Positions 1-11,549 are shown, counted from the first letter of the stretch. The stretch is DNA of 64,000 nt from Gonocerus acuteangulatus (GCA_946811695.1 OX328132.1:54633359-54697358); one strand, 5' to 3'. Numbers and translations: made by a program. The notes: generated by a model from the sequence alone, not told the origin.

Positions 1-168
1 TCAAGTTTTTTATTAATTCTTCTTGAAATCTTTTTTTTTTTTTTTTGGTTTCTTTATCTGGAAGAGTTGCATTTGTGGTTCTCCAATTGTAAAAATACAT
101 AGAATAAAAATTGTAATAATACCGAACTAACAAAATAATTTACATGAATTTCAATAATACTAAAAGAG

Positions 169-222
169 CCGGCGCTAATGGCCAAGTTGTATATGCGCCT
201 TAAAAAAAAGAAAAAAAAATAC
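169..222 (+). repeat. 3' tail of tRNA-derived SINE (fragment)
   Basis: The stretch carries the tail motif GGCGCTAATGGCCAAG followed by ATGCGCCTTAAAA and an A-rich end. The same tail ends the full SINE copy at 46358-46537, so this is a 5'-truncated copy. The tRNA-like head is missing. Confidence 0.6.
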
Positions 223-378
223 TAAAAGAGGAAAAAGGAGGAAATAAATTTATTAAAAATTATATCCGTATTTATAGACGTATTAAAGGAATAGGGTACG
301 ACTTTATCGATCCTCTAGCATTGAAAAGAAATAAGGAAATGTAAAAAAATGTATATATTGGGTGATGTTTTAGAAGAA

Positions 379-379
<1 letters not shown>

Positions 380-440
<61 letters not shown>
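380..440. repeat. (TA)n microsatellite
   Basis: About 60 bp of uninterrupted TA dinucleotide. It directly abuts a dispersed repeat that begins AGCTGTGCCCGCGACTTCG, so it probably marks the end of that element. Confidence 0.97.
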
Positions 441-441
<1 letters not shown>

Positions 442-783
442 CTGTGCCCGCGACTTCGTCCCCGTGGATAGTGACTTAGGGCTGAATTTTTGAAATATCT
501 TTTTGTTTATTTTGGATTATAAACGCCGTCGTATGGGTATTTTAAAAAAAATTACTTTACAGTAATGCTTCTCTATACGCGATATTAGACGTATAGCCAT
601 CGGGGATCAAGGATACAGGCTGCTAGGATTGCTAAAATGTGATAGAGCCACTAAGAGTGTCTGACAGACAGCAGACATACAGACTAAATTCTAAATATCA
701 TTGTTTTGGGTACTATTGCGTTGATAAAGGCCCCCCAATTTCTCATATATCTCCCATGTGCAGACAGCGATCCTATAGAATTT

Positions 784-845
<62 letters not shown>
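441..845 (+). repeat. microsatellite-bounded dispersed element (CCCGCGACTTCGTC type)
   Basis: The element starts with AGCTGTGCCCGCGACTTCG just after one (TA)n array and ends in a second (TA)n array at 787-844. Before the second array come repeated GACAGACAG-like words and GCAGACAGCGATCC. A GCCCGCGACTTCGTC start with a CAGACAG-rich end beside a TA repeat is the look of a widespread non-autonomous repeat in insect genomes. That family link is from memory. No coding capacity is seen; open frames through the TA run only give poly(IY). Confidence 0.5.
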
Positions 846-846
<1 letters not shown>

Positions 847-1282
847 TTTCCAATTTTCCACATTTTGTCATTAACTAGTATGATGACCTATAATAGAAAC
901 TTCCATTAACAAATATACCTCGGGTATTAATGCTACTCAAGAAAACTGGGGGAAAATGTTGAAGGGACATTTGTAGAAAAGGTGTCCCCTCATATTGGTG
1001 TGTTTGAGAAGAGAAGTAGAGGCCGGAACCATATTGGAATTCAAGACTTGTCTTCCCAGAGAGAAGGGAACAAATCTATCAATTAAGAGACAAATACGTG
1101 GGAAGAAGTCTAAAGACACGTGGATTCAATAAGAAGACGGTCAAACTCTTCCTTTCCCGCTTTATCGTATCCGATGTCCCACCATTTCTATCTCCATTCC
1201 TCCATAATTCTATTCTCGAACTTTCTATCTTCCAGACTTACCACTTTGTCTTCCTCTCCGTTTTCCCTTTACTACGTCCCTT

Positions 1283-1428
1283 CCTCCCTGTTAGCGCGTT
1301 TCCTCTTTCCCTCCATAGGCAGGAAACCCGCTTATGAGGTTGACTTGATGACTCAATCCGAAATTTCCGACTGGAAACTATTTCACGTTTTAGAAACTAT
1401 TGATTACGAAAATAACGGTGATATATAT
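1283..1428 (+). repeat. dispersed repeat family B, copy 1
   Basis: Reads TTAGCGCGTTTCCTC, then AGGAAACCCGCTTATGAGG, TTGACTTGATGACTCAATCC, a GTTTTAG word and AATAACGGTGATATATATG. The same order of words recurs at 3050-3202 (minus), 10636-10785, 10896-11012 and 17796-17940. Better-kept copies end in GGTGGTTCAAATTTG followed by TA repeats. It is a short non-coding dispersed element, possibly SINE-like. I could not find a clear A/B box. Confidence 0.6.
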
Positions 1429-2172
1429 GGGTCTTTTTGCGAAGACTACATCCAGTTACTTTGAAGTATCTGTCGTAATTTTAAACAGTGGTTTTGGTAC
1501 TTACGGATTAGCTTGCAGGTTTTTTGCAGGTTATCTATTTTCTTCTTTACAGGTTATCTAAGGTTGGAAACCATATTATATAAATATAGTAATCAAAAGT
1601 TAATATCGTAATAAAAAGTATTTAAAATCACTGTAATCACTACTAAAAGTAACTTTTTTTGACTCCTATATTCATATAATATGGTTTCTAACTAACCCTT
1701 AGATAACTTGTATTTGTAAGTATTACTTTTAGGCGTGCAAAACATAAATGAAAATAAGCAGAATATATTTCAGAATGCAATATTTATTAATAAAAAGGTT
1801 CATATTCAAAAAAATCACTGGTAATTGTGAAGATTTGGGGCCCCTTACCGATTTTTTTGTCATGTGGGTCTATAACACATTATATTTTATATTTATTTCG
1901 CATTATGGGCATACGTGATATGCGTCTACTCGCTCAAGAAGATATCAAAACTCTAGTCAATCCAACTCGTTCGAATTAATAGAATTCTATTAATTTTTGT
2001 AAGTTGGATTGACTTGAGTGTTAAAGGTTACTTTACTACTGGCAACAACCAATAGAATTGCCCATAGAAATAGCCAATAGAAAAGCCAATGAGTTATGCG
2101 CATGCGGTGAATCACTGTTATAATGACTACAGATACTTCACAAGTAACTGGATGTGGTCTTCGCAAACCACC
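1429..2172 (+). mobile_element. hAT-like MITE, copy 1
   Basis: Inverted ends GGGTCTTTTTGCGAAG...CATCCAGTTACTT at the left and AAGTAACTGGATG...TTCGCAAACC at the right bound about 740 bp. The interior has no coding frame. It matches the copy at 41124-41750, which has a perfect 8-bp target duplication, the length typical of hAT elements. This copy sits beside TA-rich sequence, so its own duplication is not clear. Inside is an inverted pair around AGTCAATCCAACTCG at 1958-2014. Confidence 0.75.
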
Positions 2173-2199
2173 AATATATATATATATATATATATATAG
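2172..2199. repeat. (TA)n microsatellite
   Basis: TA run of about 27 bp directly after the hAT-like MITE. Confidence 0.9.
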
Positions 2200-2840
2200 C
2201 CTTAGCCCTTCTCAAAAAGATTGAGCTGATTGGGCGTTATGATTGTCCTTCCAAAGTGCATTAGCCAACTATAGGCTAATAACTTTTATTAACAATGTAT
2301 GCACTGTGATGTTTTGACTATCGAAAACAAGGGTCCAAAATGAGCAATTTTGTCGAGGTGTATTCTTAGTGGTTAACGTACCTTATAGTAATAATATAAG
2401 GAGTCCTTCTTGTATCCACCTTTGCCAGGTGGAGAAAGTATTTTGACTTTGGTGTCTTAAATGTGGCATTTGTAAGGTTTTTCCAGGTAGAATTAATTCA
2501 AAATTAGCACTCTAGCACATTTACCTTCAAACGGTGTTCCATTGCTAGAGTTATGAAGAGGATTGAAAAAGAGACAATGGTTTATCCTAAGACTAGTGGA
2601 TTTGAAGAAGATATTGTAGGAATGAGAGGATGATGTCTCCATTACCTCGCCCTACCAAATACCCTCCATAGGTCCTTAGCGATCCGTGTCCGTGAGTAGT
2701 TCATCCTTCTTCTCTCCCCTACCCATCACTTCAGCCAGTAGTTTCAGTCATTTGTCCCGTCTAGCTATCGTCTCTATGATTCCTGTCTTATAGACGTGGT
2801 AGCTACTTCCCAGGCATACATCTCGGTTGAAGACCATCAG
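2200..2840 (-). repeat. diverged copy of the 4.75-5.45 kb element
   Basis: On the minus strand it reads in the same order as 4820-5445: GCCTGGAAA-like, GTCAAAATACTTT, AAGGACTCCTTAT, GTACGTTAACCACTAAGAATA, and finally CTCAATCTTTTTGAG next to GGGCTAAGG. The two copies are in opposite orientation. No coding frame is seen. The outer limit near 2840 is approximate; the stretch from 2520 on is only weakly related. Confidence 0.5.
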
Positions 2841-3049
2841 TTTGTAAAATTAGTTCTATATAAAAAAAAAGAAAAACTATAAAACGAGTACCTGCATGCA
2901 TATAAACTCGAAAATGTAAGCAATACGATTTTTTTCGCACGAATTTCGCTCCAAAAGGCATCTTCCGGCGGACGGATTCTGCTGATTAACGAACTTGACC
3001 TTTCAAATTAGACAAAAGATTTTTGTCCATATTTGTATATATTTCACAA

Positions 3050-3202
3050 ATATATACTAATTTGAACCGCCGTTATATTATTGATCTAATGTATGTCAAA
3101 CATGAAATTTTCGTGTTGGCACTTCCGGATTGCGTCATGAGGTCAACCTCATAAGCGGGGATGCTCCTTTTGGAGGGAGGGAGGAACCGTGCTAAAAAGG
3201 AA
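3050..3202 (-). repeat. dispersed repeat family B, minus copy
   Basis: The minus strand gives TTTTTAGCACGGTTCCTCC, CCCGCTTATGAGGTTGACC, TCATGACGCAATCCGG and, at its end, AATATAACGGCGGTTCAAAT with a TA-rich tail. This is the same order as the plus copies at 1283 and 10896. Confidence 0.6.
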
Positions 3203-3790
3203 CGGTCTGTTAGTAGGTATATATTAGAAGATTAAAAGAAAAAAGAGAAAGCTCCCTAAAAATCATATCTCGATTGACAACTGTGAATTTGTAAATAAAT
3301 AACTTATAAATAGCATGTTATTCTCGACTAGTAGATTCCAAGGAACAGTAGATATAAAGCAAAAAAAAAAAATCTTCAGGAGCTACTTGGCACTCCACTA
3401 TAAAACATCTGAAGCTAATTATAGAAGTTCATTATTTATGAGATACATCCCAGTCCAGTAAAAATTATTATGTAACTCATCCAATCTTCACCAAGTTATT
3501 CATATGCACCTTAGTTTTTGTATTGTTGCAACAAAAGTTCCAGTATATCATCCCAAAATGATGAGAAACATGCATCTACGAAAACAGAAAAATTATCTGA
3601 AGTGTAAGTAGTTATTATTTTTCTTATTTCAATAATTTTGGCCGTTATTAAAACATAATATAAAACAGCAAAATATTTTATGTTTATTGCAGTCTTCCTG
3701 CGGACTATTCTAAAGAAAACCCGGTTTGATCAATGCCAGTATATATTGATCATTGAGCATTGATGAACCTGTCCCATGTGTCACGTGCGA
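3203..3790. other. AT-rich intergenic stretch, nothing recognised
   Basis: No open frame of note, no terminal repeats and no RNA gene were seen. A poly(A) run lies at 3361-3371. Confidence 0.4.
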
Positions 3791-3791
3791 C

Positions 3792-4363
3792 GCCTCTAAA
3801 TCTTAACCACCATCTTAATGCACTTTTTTAAAAATGAAAGCTAATAAAACTTAAAACAACTTTGTCTAGCCAGATTTTTGCTTTTTGTTCCCCTTGTTTA
3901 TTATTTTACGTGTAAATAATTCAGGAACTTTTACAATTGAACATAAAATAATTGATTATTACTCATCTAACTTAATATCAGCACTCATATCGTTGAAATT
4001 AAATATTTAAATACTGATTAGATTTGGAAAAAATTAAAATCAATTTTCAAATCATTCAAAAATCATATTATTTCTATTAATCTCATTGTTGAACTAAGAT
4101 AAATTTACGTTTTGAAGATGTGTCAGTCTGATTGTTTCAGAGTCTAATCAGCATTTTAATGTTTAATTTCAACGATATTAGTGCTGATATTTAGTTAGAT
4201 GAAAAATAAAACATTATTTTACGTTCAATTGTAAAAGTTTGTGAATTATTTACACGTAAAATAATAAACAAGGGAAACAAAAAGCTGGCTAGGCAAAGTT
4301 ATTTTAAATTTAATTAGCTTAAATTAAAAAAAAGTGCAATAAGAAAGATTTAGATCTAGAGGC
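3792..4363. mobile_element. long-arm palindromic MITE
   Basis: Two arms of about 220 bp are inverted copies. The left holds TTGTTTATTATTTTACGTG and AATATCAGCACT..ATCGTTGAAATTAAA; the right holds their complements at about 4165-4270. The outermost matching word is GCCTCTA at 3792 and TAGAGGC at 4357-4363, with a six-base insertion (GATCTA) in the right arm. The central spacer of about 110 bp is unpaired. No target duplication could be fixed, so the superfamily stays open. Confidence 0.75.
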
Positions 4364-4819
4364 TGCAGGATTTTTTGAAGCACGAAATATCGTTTGGCCC
4401 TACTGGCGTAAATAGTTCTTTATCAATCGTTTTAACATTGTTTTATAAAAGTTAAAAAGTATAATTTTTGTAGTATTGAAGTATATTTAGATAAAAATAT
4501 GTTGAAATCAATCATTTGTTGTACACAGATGGCTCTCTTAAATTTGAAAGAGGGCCTGATATATAGGCTTGAGCGTATATATCACAGTTTTTCTGGCGTA
4601 AATATTTATTTTTTTAAATTTTAAGTCCATTTATAATTAACTCTATCTGGAATTTCTAGACGGGTCTGGCGTACATACATTCAGTTTATTTTTTTAGTCT
4701 TAAAAAATGGTTGAAGGATAACAAATCTATAAAGATAGTCAAGCTAGAAGATTCTTGAATGGCTTAGTTGCTTTTCTAAATCAGGTTGACAAGACTTGAG
4801 TGCATTGTTGCCAATGAAC

Positions 4820-5445
4820 AGTCGGACGAAGTCAGCATGAATGTAGAAATGCTTTGCCTGGAACAAAATTAATGCCTGGAAAGACAGAGGACCTCTTCAA
4901 TCTATCATGGGAATAGTCAAAATACTTTTGTAATGGCAAGGATCTAAGAAGGACTCCTTATAGGTACACATACCACTAAGAATATACCTGTCAAAATGGC
5001 TGATTAGGGTACTAAATCAGCCATTTTCACCAGGTATATTCTTAGTGGTATGTGTACCTATAAGGAGACCTCCTCTAAATCTCATGGTACGTTCTTTGTC
5101 AATGAGAGGTTTTAGTCTATAGATGGCTAAAGCACTTTGGAAAGACTCCTTATAGGTACATATACCTCCAAGAATATACCTGGTCAAAATGGCTGATTTA
5201 GGATCCTACTTCTCTAAACCTCACGATACATACTTCGCCAATGAGAGGTTTTAGTCTATAGTTTGCTAGAGTACTTTGGAAGGACTCATTATAGGTACAT
5301 ATAGCACTAAGAATATATCTGGTCAAAATGGCTGATTTAGGACCCTACTTCTCTAAACCTCACGGCACATACTTCGTCAATGATAGGTTTTAGTCTATAG
5401 TTTGCTAAAGCACTTTGGATAACGCTCAAGCTTTTTCTGAAGAGC
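4820..5445 (+). repeat. 140-bp tandem array with internal hairpin
   Basis: The word GACTCCTTATAGGTAC or a close variant begins at 4952, 5143 and 5283. The last two define a period of about 140 bp that also holds AATGAGAGGTTTTAGTCTAT and GGTCAAAATGGCTGATTTAG. The first unit is joined to an inverted copy, so 4953-5068 can fold as a long hairpin. The element ends in GCTCAAGCTTTTTCTGAAG near 5440. It is non-coding and is related to 2200-2840. Confidence 0.75.
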
Positions 5446-6342
5446 TAAGGCAGGTCAAAGTCCCATTGTAGTATATTGTTCAATTTATATTATGTTTTTA
5501 TTACAAAGGTATAAACATACGTCAATTTCCTGGCGACCCAATAGCTGTTAGTGTCTTAGTCAGCAATTCTTTTCTAACCTTAGCCCAGCTGTCTAAGAAG
5601 TGTATATGGAGGATAAGGAGAGGAGCCTTATGTTCCAGTCTATAAAAGGAGGCCGTATTCAAGGCCCAGCTCGAACTAATCCTCCATAGATTTTCTGGCT
5701 CACGATCCGCATTCGGCCGATGTGGAGGGGAGAGGACGTACACTAAGCGGTTTAGGAATGATCTGAGCAGCTGCTGAGAGGTGTTATTAGGAGAGGAGGA
5801 AGAAATGGTGATTGATCTAAGGGGATGTGGGAGATGAGCAAACGAGCGGCTCGCGTGAGATCCTCAAACCTCCCGTTTCCTCCCCAAACTTGGCCCCTCA
5901 TGGTCACCGTCTACCTATGGATTCTCCCTCCATCTAAAAACCCCCTCCATTCACTCGTATGTCCTGACTACGATAGCAGAAAATCAATCCCAATCAAGAT
6001 ATGTCCCGTAACGTACACTAATAAACGAAATCGTCACCAGTGTCCCGTACCCAGCCTGATAAAAAAGTGAAAAAAGTGTATACGTCTTATGCAGAGTGTG
6101 AAGGGATCCGAGATACTGCCAAAATTGTTTTAATATGACCCATGAAGACCAATCGAATAATTAAGTTAGGTTTTTAAAAAAATATGTGAATTATAATCTT
6201 TTCTTTGTTTCACTTATTCGTTATGCCTTAAAAACTGAAACTAGATTTTAATTTTACTTATTTAGTTTCTAATTTATTTTTGCTTTTCTAGATGCAGAAA
6301 GTAGGTGTAGCATAAGCATGCAGGGTAACAGCTAGTATACTC
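5446..6342. other. no recognisable gene
   Basis: Short open frames exist (5522-5743 minus, 5825-6070 plus), but neither resembles a known family and both lack a clear start or splice context. At 6232-6340 a repeat end GATTTTAATTTTACTTATTT...GGGTAACAGCTAGTA is shared with 18731-18825. Confidence 0.4.
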
Positions 6343-6343
6343 G

Positions 6344-6820
6344 TAGTAGATTCTCCCTTCTCTGGCGTTCTCTTATCCGTCGCTCTCCCTAATCCGGCAG
6401 TCTCCGAGAGGCATGAGTGACGTATCTCGGAATTCGGAGTTAGCCCGGCTCGAGGGTTTCTAGGAAACCTTCCCTTCCTAGCTAGCCAAACATTTGTTTC
6501 GTGGTATTTCATTTGATGGAAGTCAAAGAAGGCATATATGTTTCCTTTTAAAGGCAGGAAATACATTGTGTTTCTACTAAGAAAGTAAATGCGTTTACTA
6601 CGGCACCTGCGGCTGGAACACATGATGATAGCCAGTCTTGTTCGAACATAATATGTACCATTTTAAATATGCAATGTGGTACATATTATCATATCCTCAA
6701 ATAATAAGGTTTCTGAAATAAATAAGTGACCGCTTCTAACTGAATTTTCTAATTCGGCGTTTTCTCTAATCCGACTGTACCCCGCTCCCGGCGACGCCGG
6801 ATTAGGGAGTGTCTACTGTA
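6344..6820. mobile_element. Tigger/pogo-like MITE (probable)
   Basis: The right end, read on the minus strand, starts TACAGTAGACACTCCC and goes on to TAATCCGGCG. The left end reads AGTAGATTCTCCCTT with CTTATCCG and CTAATCCGG words inside. CAGTAGA...ATCCGG ends flanked by TA are characteristic of Tigger-type elements; the better case is at 20634-21120. Ends are diverged, so this is an old copy. An internal palindrome around GGTACATATT lies at 6648-6690. Confidence 0.5.
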
Positions 6821-6822
6821 TA

Positions 6823-7183
6823 TTCTGGATGGTCCCGAAGGAAATTGCCATACTACGGGGTGTGTACGCCGACTAAAGTGTTTAGTTGAATGCCACCAAG
6901 GAAACATTTTTATTTGCATTATTACCCTAGATATAGGCGTTTCCGTGTTTTTTGTTTAAATGCTAGTTTATGGCCATTTTTGTGCTATTTGTCGTTCAAT
7001 CCATAGGGAAAATTAATTCTGATGAAATTTTAAAATTCTGCATCAAATTTCCTATAAGATCTCATGTGCCTATATCTAGGGTAATAATACAAATAAATAG
7101 TTCTCCTTGGTGGCATTCAACTACACTTTAGACGGCGTACACATTCCTCACAGTATGGCGAAATCCTTCGGGTCCACCCTGTA
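6823..7183. mobile_element. palindromic TA-flanked MITE (CAGGGTGG end)
   Basis: The left end TTCTGGATGGTCCCGAAGG mirrors the right end TACAGGGTGGACCCGAAGG read on the minus strand, with TA on each side. The arms continue inward (GCCACCAAGGA, ACCCTAGATATAGGC), leaving a spacer of about 100 bp. It abuts the 3' side of the preceding Tigger-like element and may share its TA. It has no coding capacity. TA target sites and CAGGGTG-type ends suggest a Tc1/mariner-related element. Confidence 0.7.
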
Positions 7184-7189
7184 TATTTA

Positions 7190-7330
7190 AATATGTCCTA
7201 CTTGTTTTACAGCAGGATGAAGGCTTAAATTTCAAGCCGAAACGTCAGCAAACAATAAAAATAATTTCCCCATAAAAAATGTAATTTTATTAACATAATA
7301 CGACAAATTCTACCTTCGCATCACCAAAGG
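7190..7330 (+). mobile_element. Penelope-like 3' end fragment with hammerhead-like core
   Basis: GATGAAGGCTT, a five-base stem and AAGCCGAAACGTC lie at 7215-7246 and match a hammerhead core whose first bases are changed (GGATGA for CTGATGA). The sequence after it ends in TTTTATTAACATAATACGA. That tail is shared with the motif at 14880-14985, so both are 3' ends of one retroelement family. No protein-coding part is left. Confidence 0.45.
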
Positions 7331-8328
7331 CCAAAGATCTCATCTAAATTATTTTAATTCTCATTTCTCAAGGTTTCTTCCATCTGTGAGCATGGTCAAT
7401 TATGTGTTTGGTTAATTTTTCGCATCTATCAACAATCCCTTTATGTATAGAGAAACAGGCAGGTCCCTTGGAGGAAAAGACCCGACCATCCATGTGGTCA
7501 GGGCACAGCCTGAGGCGGCGTGGTTCGGAACAGGGATGAAGAAACAGTTCTTGTGTAATTAGAAGGACAAGGGTTTATTGATTCAGTGGTCAGACAGAGG
7601 GTACGATCCTTCCTCTTGCAATCGCTTTGATTAGCAACTCCCATCAAAGCGGAGATAGCCAACCCTTCGAGGAGCTAACGTCATCGGATCTCTAGTTCTA
7701 AACCACCCCTCACAAACACCATCATCCCTTCAAAAACCTTACCTCCTCGAGCCTATTAATTAATTATTATTTTCCTCCTCCTATGCACAAAGGGGAATCA
7801 CGTTAAGAAAAACAGTTCATGTAGAACTGACGCACACGACAAGCACACATATGTACATTGCGGTAAAGTGGTTCATTATTGAATAAAGTTCTTTGAACCT
7901 CATTACAAGACTACTGCCAATGACCACAATACCACTTCTAAAGACCACTACCCTAGACCACACAAAACCACCCAAAGTTAGTTTTATAGATCATCGAAGA
8001 TTAATTTTTAAAAAAGTCCGACTCGCAGGAGCTGCGTGATCTTAGCGCGGCTCCGTTAATATCCCTAGTCCCATTAGGAAAGGAATAGAAGCAGTTATTC
8101 ATTGGTAGGGTTGGATCTTTCGTTAAAAATATAAAATAAAATCTCAAAGCGATGGAAGTTTAAGGTGCCACAACAGTATCCTTAGCGGAAATAATTGCCA
8201 CGCCTTCTCAAAGTTCTCTCTAGGAAAACAATATTGCCTTCTTTTACTAAAGTACTACTTTTACTGTTAAGCGAAATTTGAAACGAAAAAAAACAACAAT
8301 TAAATAGTGAGTTTAACAAAGACCCTTT
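7331..8328. other. no recognisable gene
   Basis: Mixed-composition sequence without credible coding frames. 8012-8075 (AAAGTCCGACTCGCAGGAGC...) recurs in inverted form at 12860-12932 and partly at 43373-43395, so it is a small dispersed repeat. Confidence 0.4.
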
Positions 8329-9188
8329 AATATATAGCATTTCCTAGTCTATTTGAACCTTTTCCAAGTCAACTGTAACCTTTTCTAAATCAAATGTCAC
8401 TCTTTCCAATTCAAATGTAACCCTTTCCAATTCAAATGTAACCCTTTCCAAATCAGTTGAAACCCTTTCCAAAACAAATGTAACGCTTTACAACTCAATT
8501 GTCACCCTTTTTATTTCAATTTTAACCATTTCCATTTCAATTGTCACCCTTGAAATTTTTTGCAAATTGACCGTAATGGGGAATGGGCGAATTGAGGGCC
8601 TCAAAACTCAACGGGATAAATCATGAAAATATTTTTATTAAAAAAAAATAAAAAATCGATCTCGCTAGTGACCTAAATGTCTGTACGTCGCAAAAAAAAA
8701 AAAAATAAACGAAAAAAATCGGTCTCGCTAGTGACCTAAATGTCTGTGCGTCGTTAAAAAAAATCGTTTTTGTTTTTTTTTGGCCGACGCACAGACATTT
8801 AGGTCACTAGCGAGATCGATTTTTTTTAAAAATAAAAATATCCCGTTAAAAATATATTTTTTAAATTTTCATGATTTATCCCGTTGAGTTTTGGGGCCCC
8901 TCAATTCGCCCATTCCCCATTACGGTCAATTTGCAAAAAATTTCAAGGGTGACAATTGAAATGGAAACGGTTACAATTGAAATAAAAAGGGTGACAATTG
9001 AGTTGTAAAGCGTTACATTTGTTTTGGAAAGGGTTTCAACTGATTTGGAAAGGGTTACATTTGAATAGGAAAGGGTTACATTTGAATTGGAAAGGGTTAC
9101 ATTTGAATTGGAAAGGATGACATTTGATTTGGAAAAGGTTACAGTTGACTTGGAAAAGGTTCAAATAGACTTGGAAATGCTATATATT
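8329..9188. mobile_element. foldback element with subterminal tandem repeats
   Basis: An almost perfect inverted repeat of about 860 bp starts AATATATAGCATTTCC and ends in its complement. Each arm carries about ten tandem units of 20-21 bp of the type CCCTTTCCAATTCAAATGT, which differ slightly from unit to unit. Inside are paired copies of CTCGCTAGTGACCTAAATG and GACGCACAGACATTTAGG around a poly(T/A) centre near 8760. There is no coding capacity. This is the classic organisation of a Foldback-type DNA element. Confidence 0.85.
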
Positions 9189-9770
9189 GGTTATATTGCA
9201 ACGAAAATCGGTAAATGTCGTCGGTGCCTAAAAAGAAAGATGTTTTCAAAATAAACTAAACCAGTTTATTAGTTGGAGTTTAATCTTTAAAATGTTCAAA
9301 TTTAATTGTCGGTAAACCGGTTGTTACTTCTAACAATGTGGACACTGTGTCCGGTTTCTCTATTGTTATTATTGTGGAATATTCTTTTTTCTGCTGGGCG
9401 CTTTTATTATTCATCAAGATTAATAAACAAAAATTTAAAGTTTTTGTGTATTTATTAAGTATTATGTTGCCTTACAACACTGTATTGATACACAACACTC
9501 GGGAAGTAAATTAATTATTTTTATTGCTATAGGTTATTTTTATTGATATACGTATTACAATTTACGTACGATTTGTGATTAATCTATTTTTTGATACGGC
9601 CTATTCGCATACATATCAAGAATGTTGAAATAGTCTAGATATGAAGACTTAAAATCTTTCGATTTCTGTGCGTTTCTTTTCAGAAAATGATAAATTGCCT
9701 CAAGTGGTTGTTGGTGGTGATGTATTCTGGGAAAAGCTAATATACAACTAAAATAATTATTTTTGTTTAC
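9189..9770. other. AT-rich, nothing recognised
   Basis: No coding frame, terminal repeat or RNA gene was seen. Confidence 0.4.
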
Positions 9771-9775
9771 AATGC

Positions 9776-9922
9776 ACCGACATCTAATGGCCTGCGCCGG
9801 GATATCTGTAGATTGCCAACCTCCCTAAACAGCCTGGTGGAGCCGGCCCTGAAATAAAAAAACAACCTGCTGCAGTCGGGACTCCAACCCGCATCACCGC
9901 AAGTGAATCCAAGGCATGGAGC
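9776..9922 (-). repeat. tRNA-derived SINE, diverged minus copy
   Basis: On the minus strand it gives a GAATTC..CTTGGATTCACTTGCGG segment, a B-box-like GGGTTGGAGTCC, TGAGG-free middle sequence, and the tail CCCGGCGCAGGCCATTAGATG. The tail is the SINE's GGCGCTAATGGCC region. It is diverged and lacks the poly(A). Confidence 0.45.
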
Positions 9923-10261
9923 CCCTTCGGGACTTCTTATATCCGAATTCAATTGACTTCTAGTTCCAGTACTTGGAAGTATAGCTCCTCTCCCCCTATT
10001 CCTCCTAAGTTTTGGAATGTTGTAAGCCGTGAAGGGGGCCGAGATGAATTTAATTAATTCACAGGTTAATAATTGTTGCAAAACTTGCCGAGTCGTAAGT
10101 TGGACCGGCGAGACTGGATTGGGGATTGGGTAGACCGCAACATGTTAACATTATTCGACAAGATATATTCGGCGTTCCCGCAACTCGATCCCCAATGACT
10201 CCTCGCTGATTAGCAAAGCCAAAGTTCTACCTTCCCTTCACCTTATCGCCGGAAACTTGGT

Positions 10262-10286
10262 ACCCCCCCCCCCCCCCCCCCCCCCA
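10262..10286. repeat. poly(C) tract
   Basis: About 25 consecutive C bases; unusual in an AT-rich window. Confidence 0.95.
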
Positions 10287-10635
10287 GGCTTTATTCAAAC
10301 TAAAGGCCAACAACCGGACCGATAATTATAACATTACGGCAGGAGAACTGATCCTCAAGTAGGATGGGCCTTCCTAATATATTTATTTGATTATTGGAAT
10401 TTAGTGTTTTTTACCTTCCTCTTCTTTTTCTTCTTCTTTATGATCTTCCTGTGTGGCTTTCAGCGTGGAGGTGCCTCGGTCTAAGAACTCAAAGCAATAC
10501 CATCCCGAACCAGGACCTTCATGGAGTTCAGCCTTTTTTCCTTTTTCTCTCTAAGCCTGGGAATTCCTTCCATCCATAGCAATCTCAGCCTTCCTCTTGA
10601 ACGACGTCCAGTATGCCGGGCGTAAACGAACTTCC

Positions 10636-10785
10636 CTGTGTTTAGTACCTCCCTCGGGAGAAGGAAACCCGCTTATAGCGTCGAACCGATGACCCATAAC
10701 GTAATCAGAAAACGTGACGAAACAGCTCGACGTTTCATGGCTCAAAGTCACGAAATAACCGATCGTTCAAATTTATATATTTGTG
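10636..10785 (+). repeat. dispersed repeat family B, copy
   Basis: GGAAACCCGCTTATAGCG, CGAACCGATGACCCATAACG and a terminal GATCGTTCAAATTTATATAT follow the family B order. The open frame that crosses it has no known relatives that I recognise. Confidence 0.5.
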
Positions 10786-10895
10786 TTATTTTTATTTACG
10801 TATGGGCCCATAGGACCAAGCGCAGTAAAATGGTCGCTGTTTTTAAAAGTTTAATTATTTGTGTGCTTCTTCTGTCATCAAACCAAGCTGCTCCA

Positions 10896-11012
10896 CTCCT
10901 TTTTAGCGCCGTTCCTCCCTCCCTCCAAAGGGAGGAAACCCGCTTATGAGCTTGACCTCATGACGCAATCCGGAAGTGCCAACAAGAAAATTTCATGTTT
11001 TAGATCCCATGG
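10896..11012 (+). repeat. dispersed repeat family B, best-kept head
   Basis: Contains TTTTTAGCGCCGTTCCTCC, AGGGAGGAAACCCGCTTATG, AGCTTGACCTCATGACGC and AATCCGGAAGTGCC. A hairpin-like GGGAGG/CCTCCC pair lies at its start. The 3' part is missing; a separate tail (AACGGTGGTTCAAATTTG) is at 11480-11500, in front of a (TA)n array. Confidence 0.6.
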
Positions 11013-11495
11013 TACTTACGTATTAGCGTCAAAGCAGGGTCTCAGAGAACTGGATCATCACCGGGTCAGAGAGCTGGATCAAGGAGTCAAATCAGTTTTT
11101 GCCAATATGGCGACGGGATTATCAACGATTTGAGTTAACTAGAGCATTGATTTAACCTTTAGCGAGCGAAAACGGGTAGCACTTATATTAATAGCATAAT
11201 TTCTATGCGTTTCCGCTCGCTGCGCTTGCTCAAGGTTATATCGAAACTCTAGTCAATCCAACTCGTTGATAACATAGATCAAGGATGGTTTCTCGCTGGA
11301 TAATGGACTGATGGACAATTTAGCATCGCTTCGAAACGGTCTCTTTCATCCTTGCTATTCTTTTGTCGCCATAGCTGAAATCGCGTAACAAGCAAAAAAA
11401 AAAAAAAAATGACAATTGCGTGGGTAAATAAAGCACAAATTACTTGCGTTATAAATACAAAGGGATAGATCAACAATATAACGGTGGTTCAAATT

Positions 11496-11499
<4 letters not shown>

Positions 11500-11549
<50 letters not shown>
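11500..11549. repeat. (TA)n microsatellite
   Basis: TA run of about 50 bp between a family B tail and the 1.1-kb element that starts at 11551. Confidence 0.95.

Noticed and set aside
639..909. Open frames with long YIYIYI runs as proteins
   Set aside because: They are translations of (TA)n arrays; the same occurs at 11355-11638, 18370-18646, 37187-37660 and 40145-40478.
2094..2106. NRF-1 site GCGCATGCGG as a host promoter
   Set aside because: It lies inside the hAT-like MITE and is also partly present in the second copy at about 41672, so it is a repeat feature.
8329..9188. CRISPR-like array because of regularly spaced short repeats
   Set aside because: Units are contiguous without unique spacers, they are mirrored across a centre, and the genome is eukaryotic.
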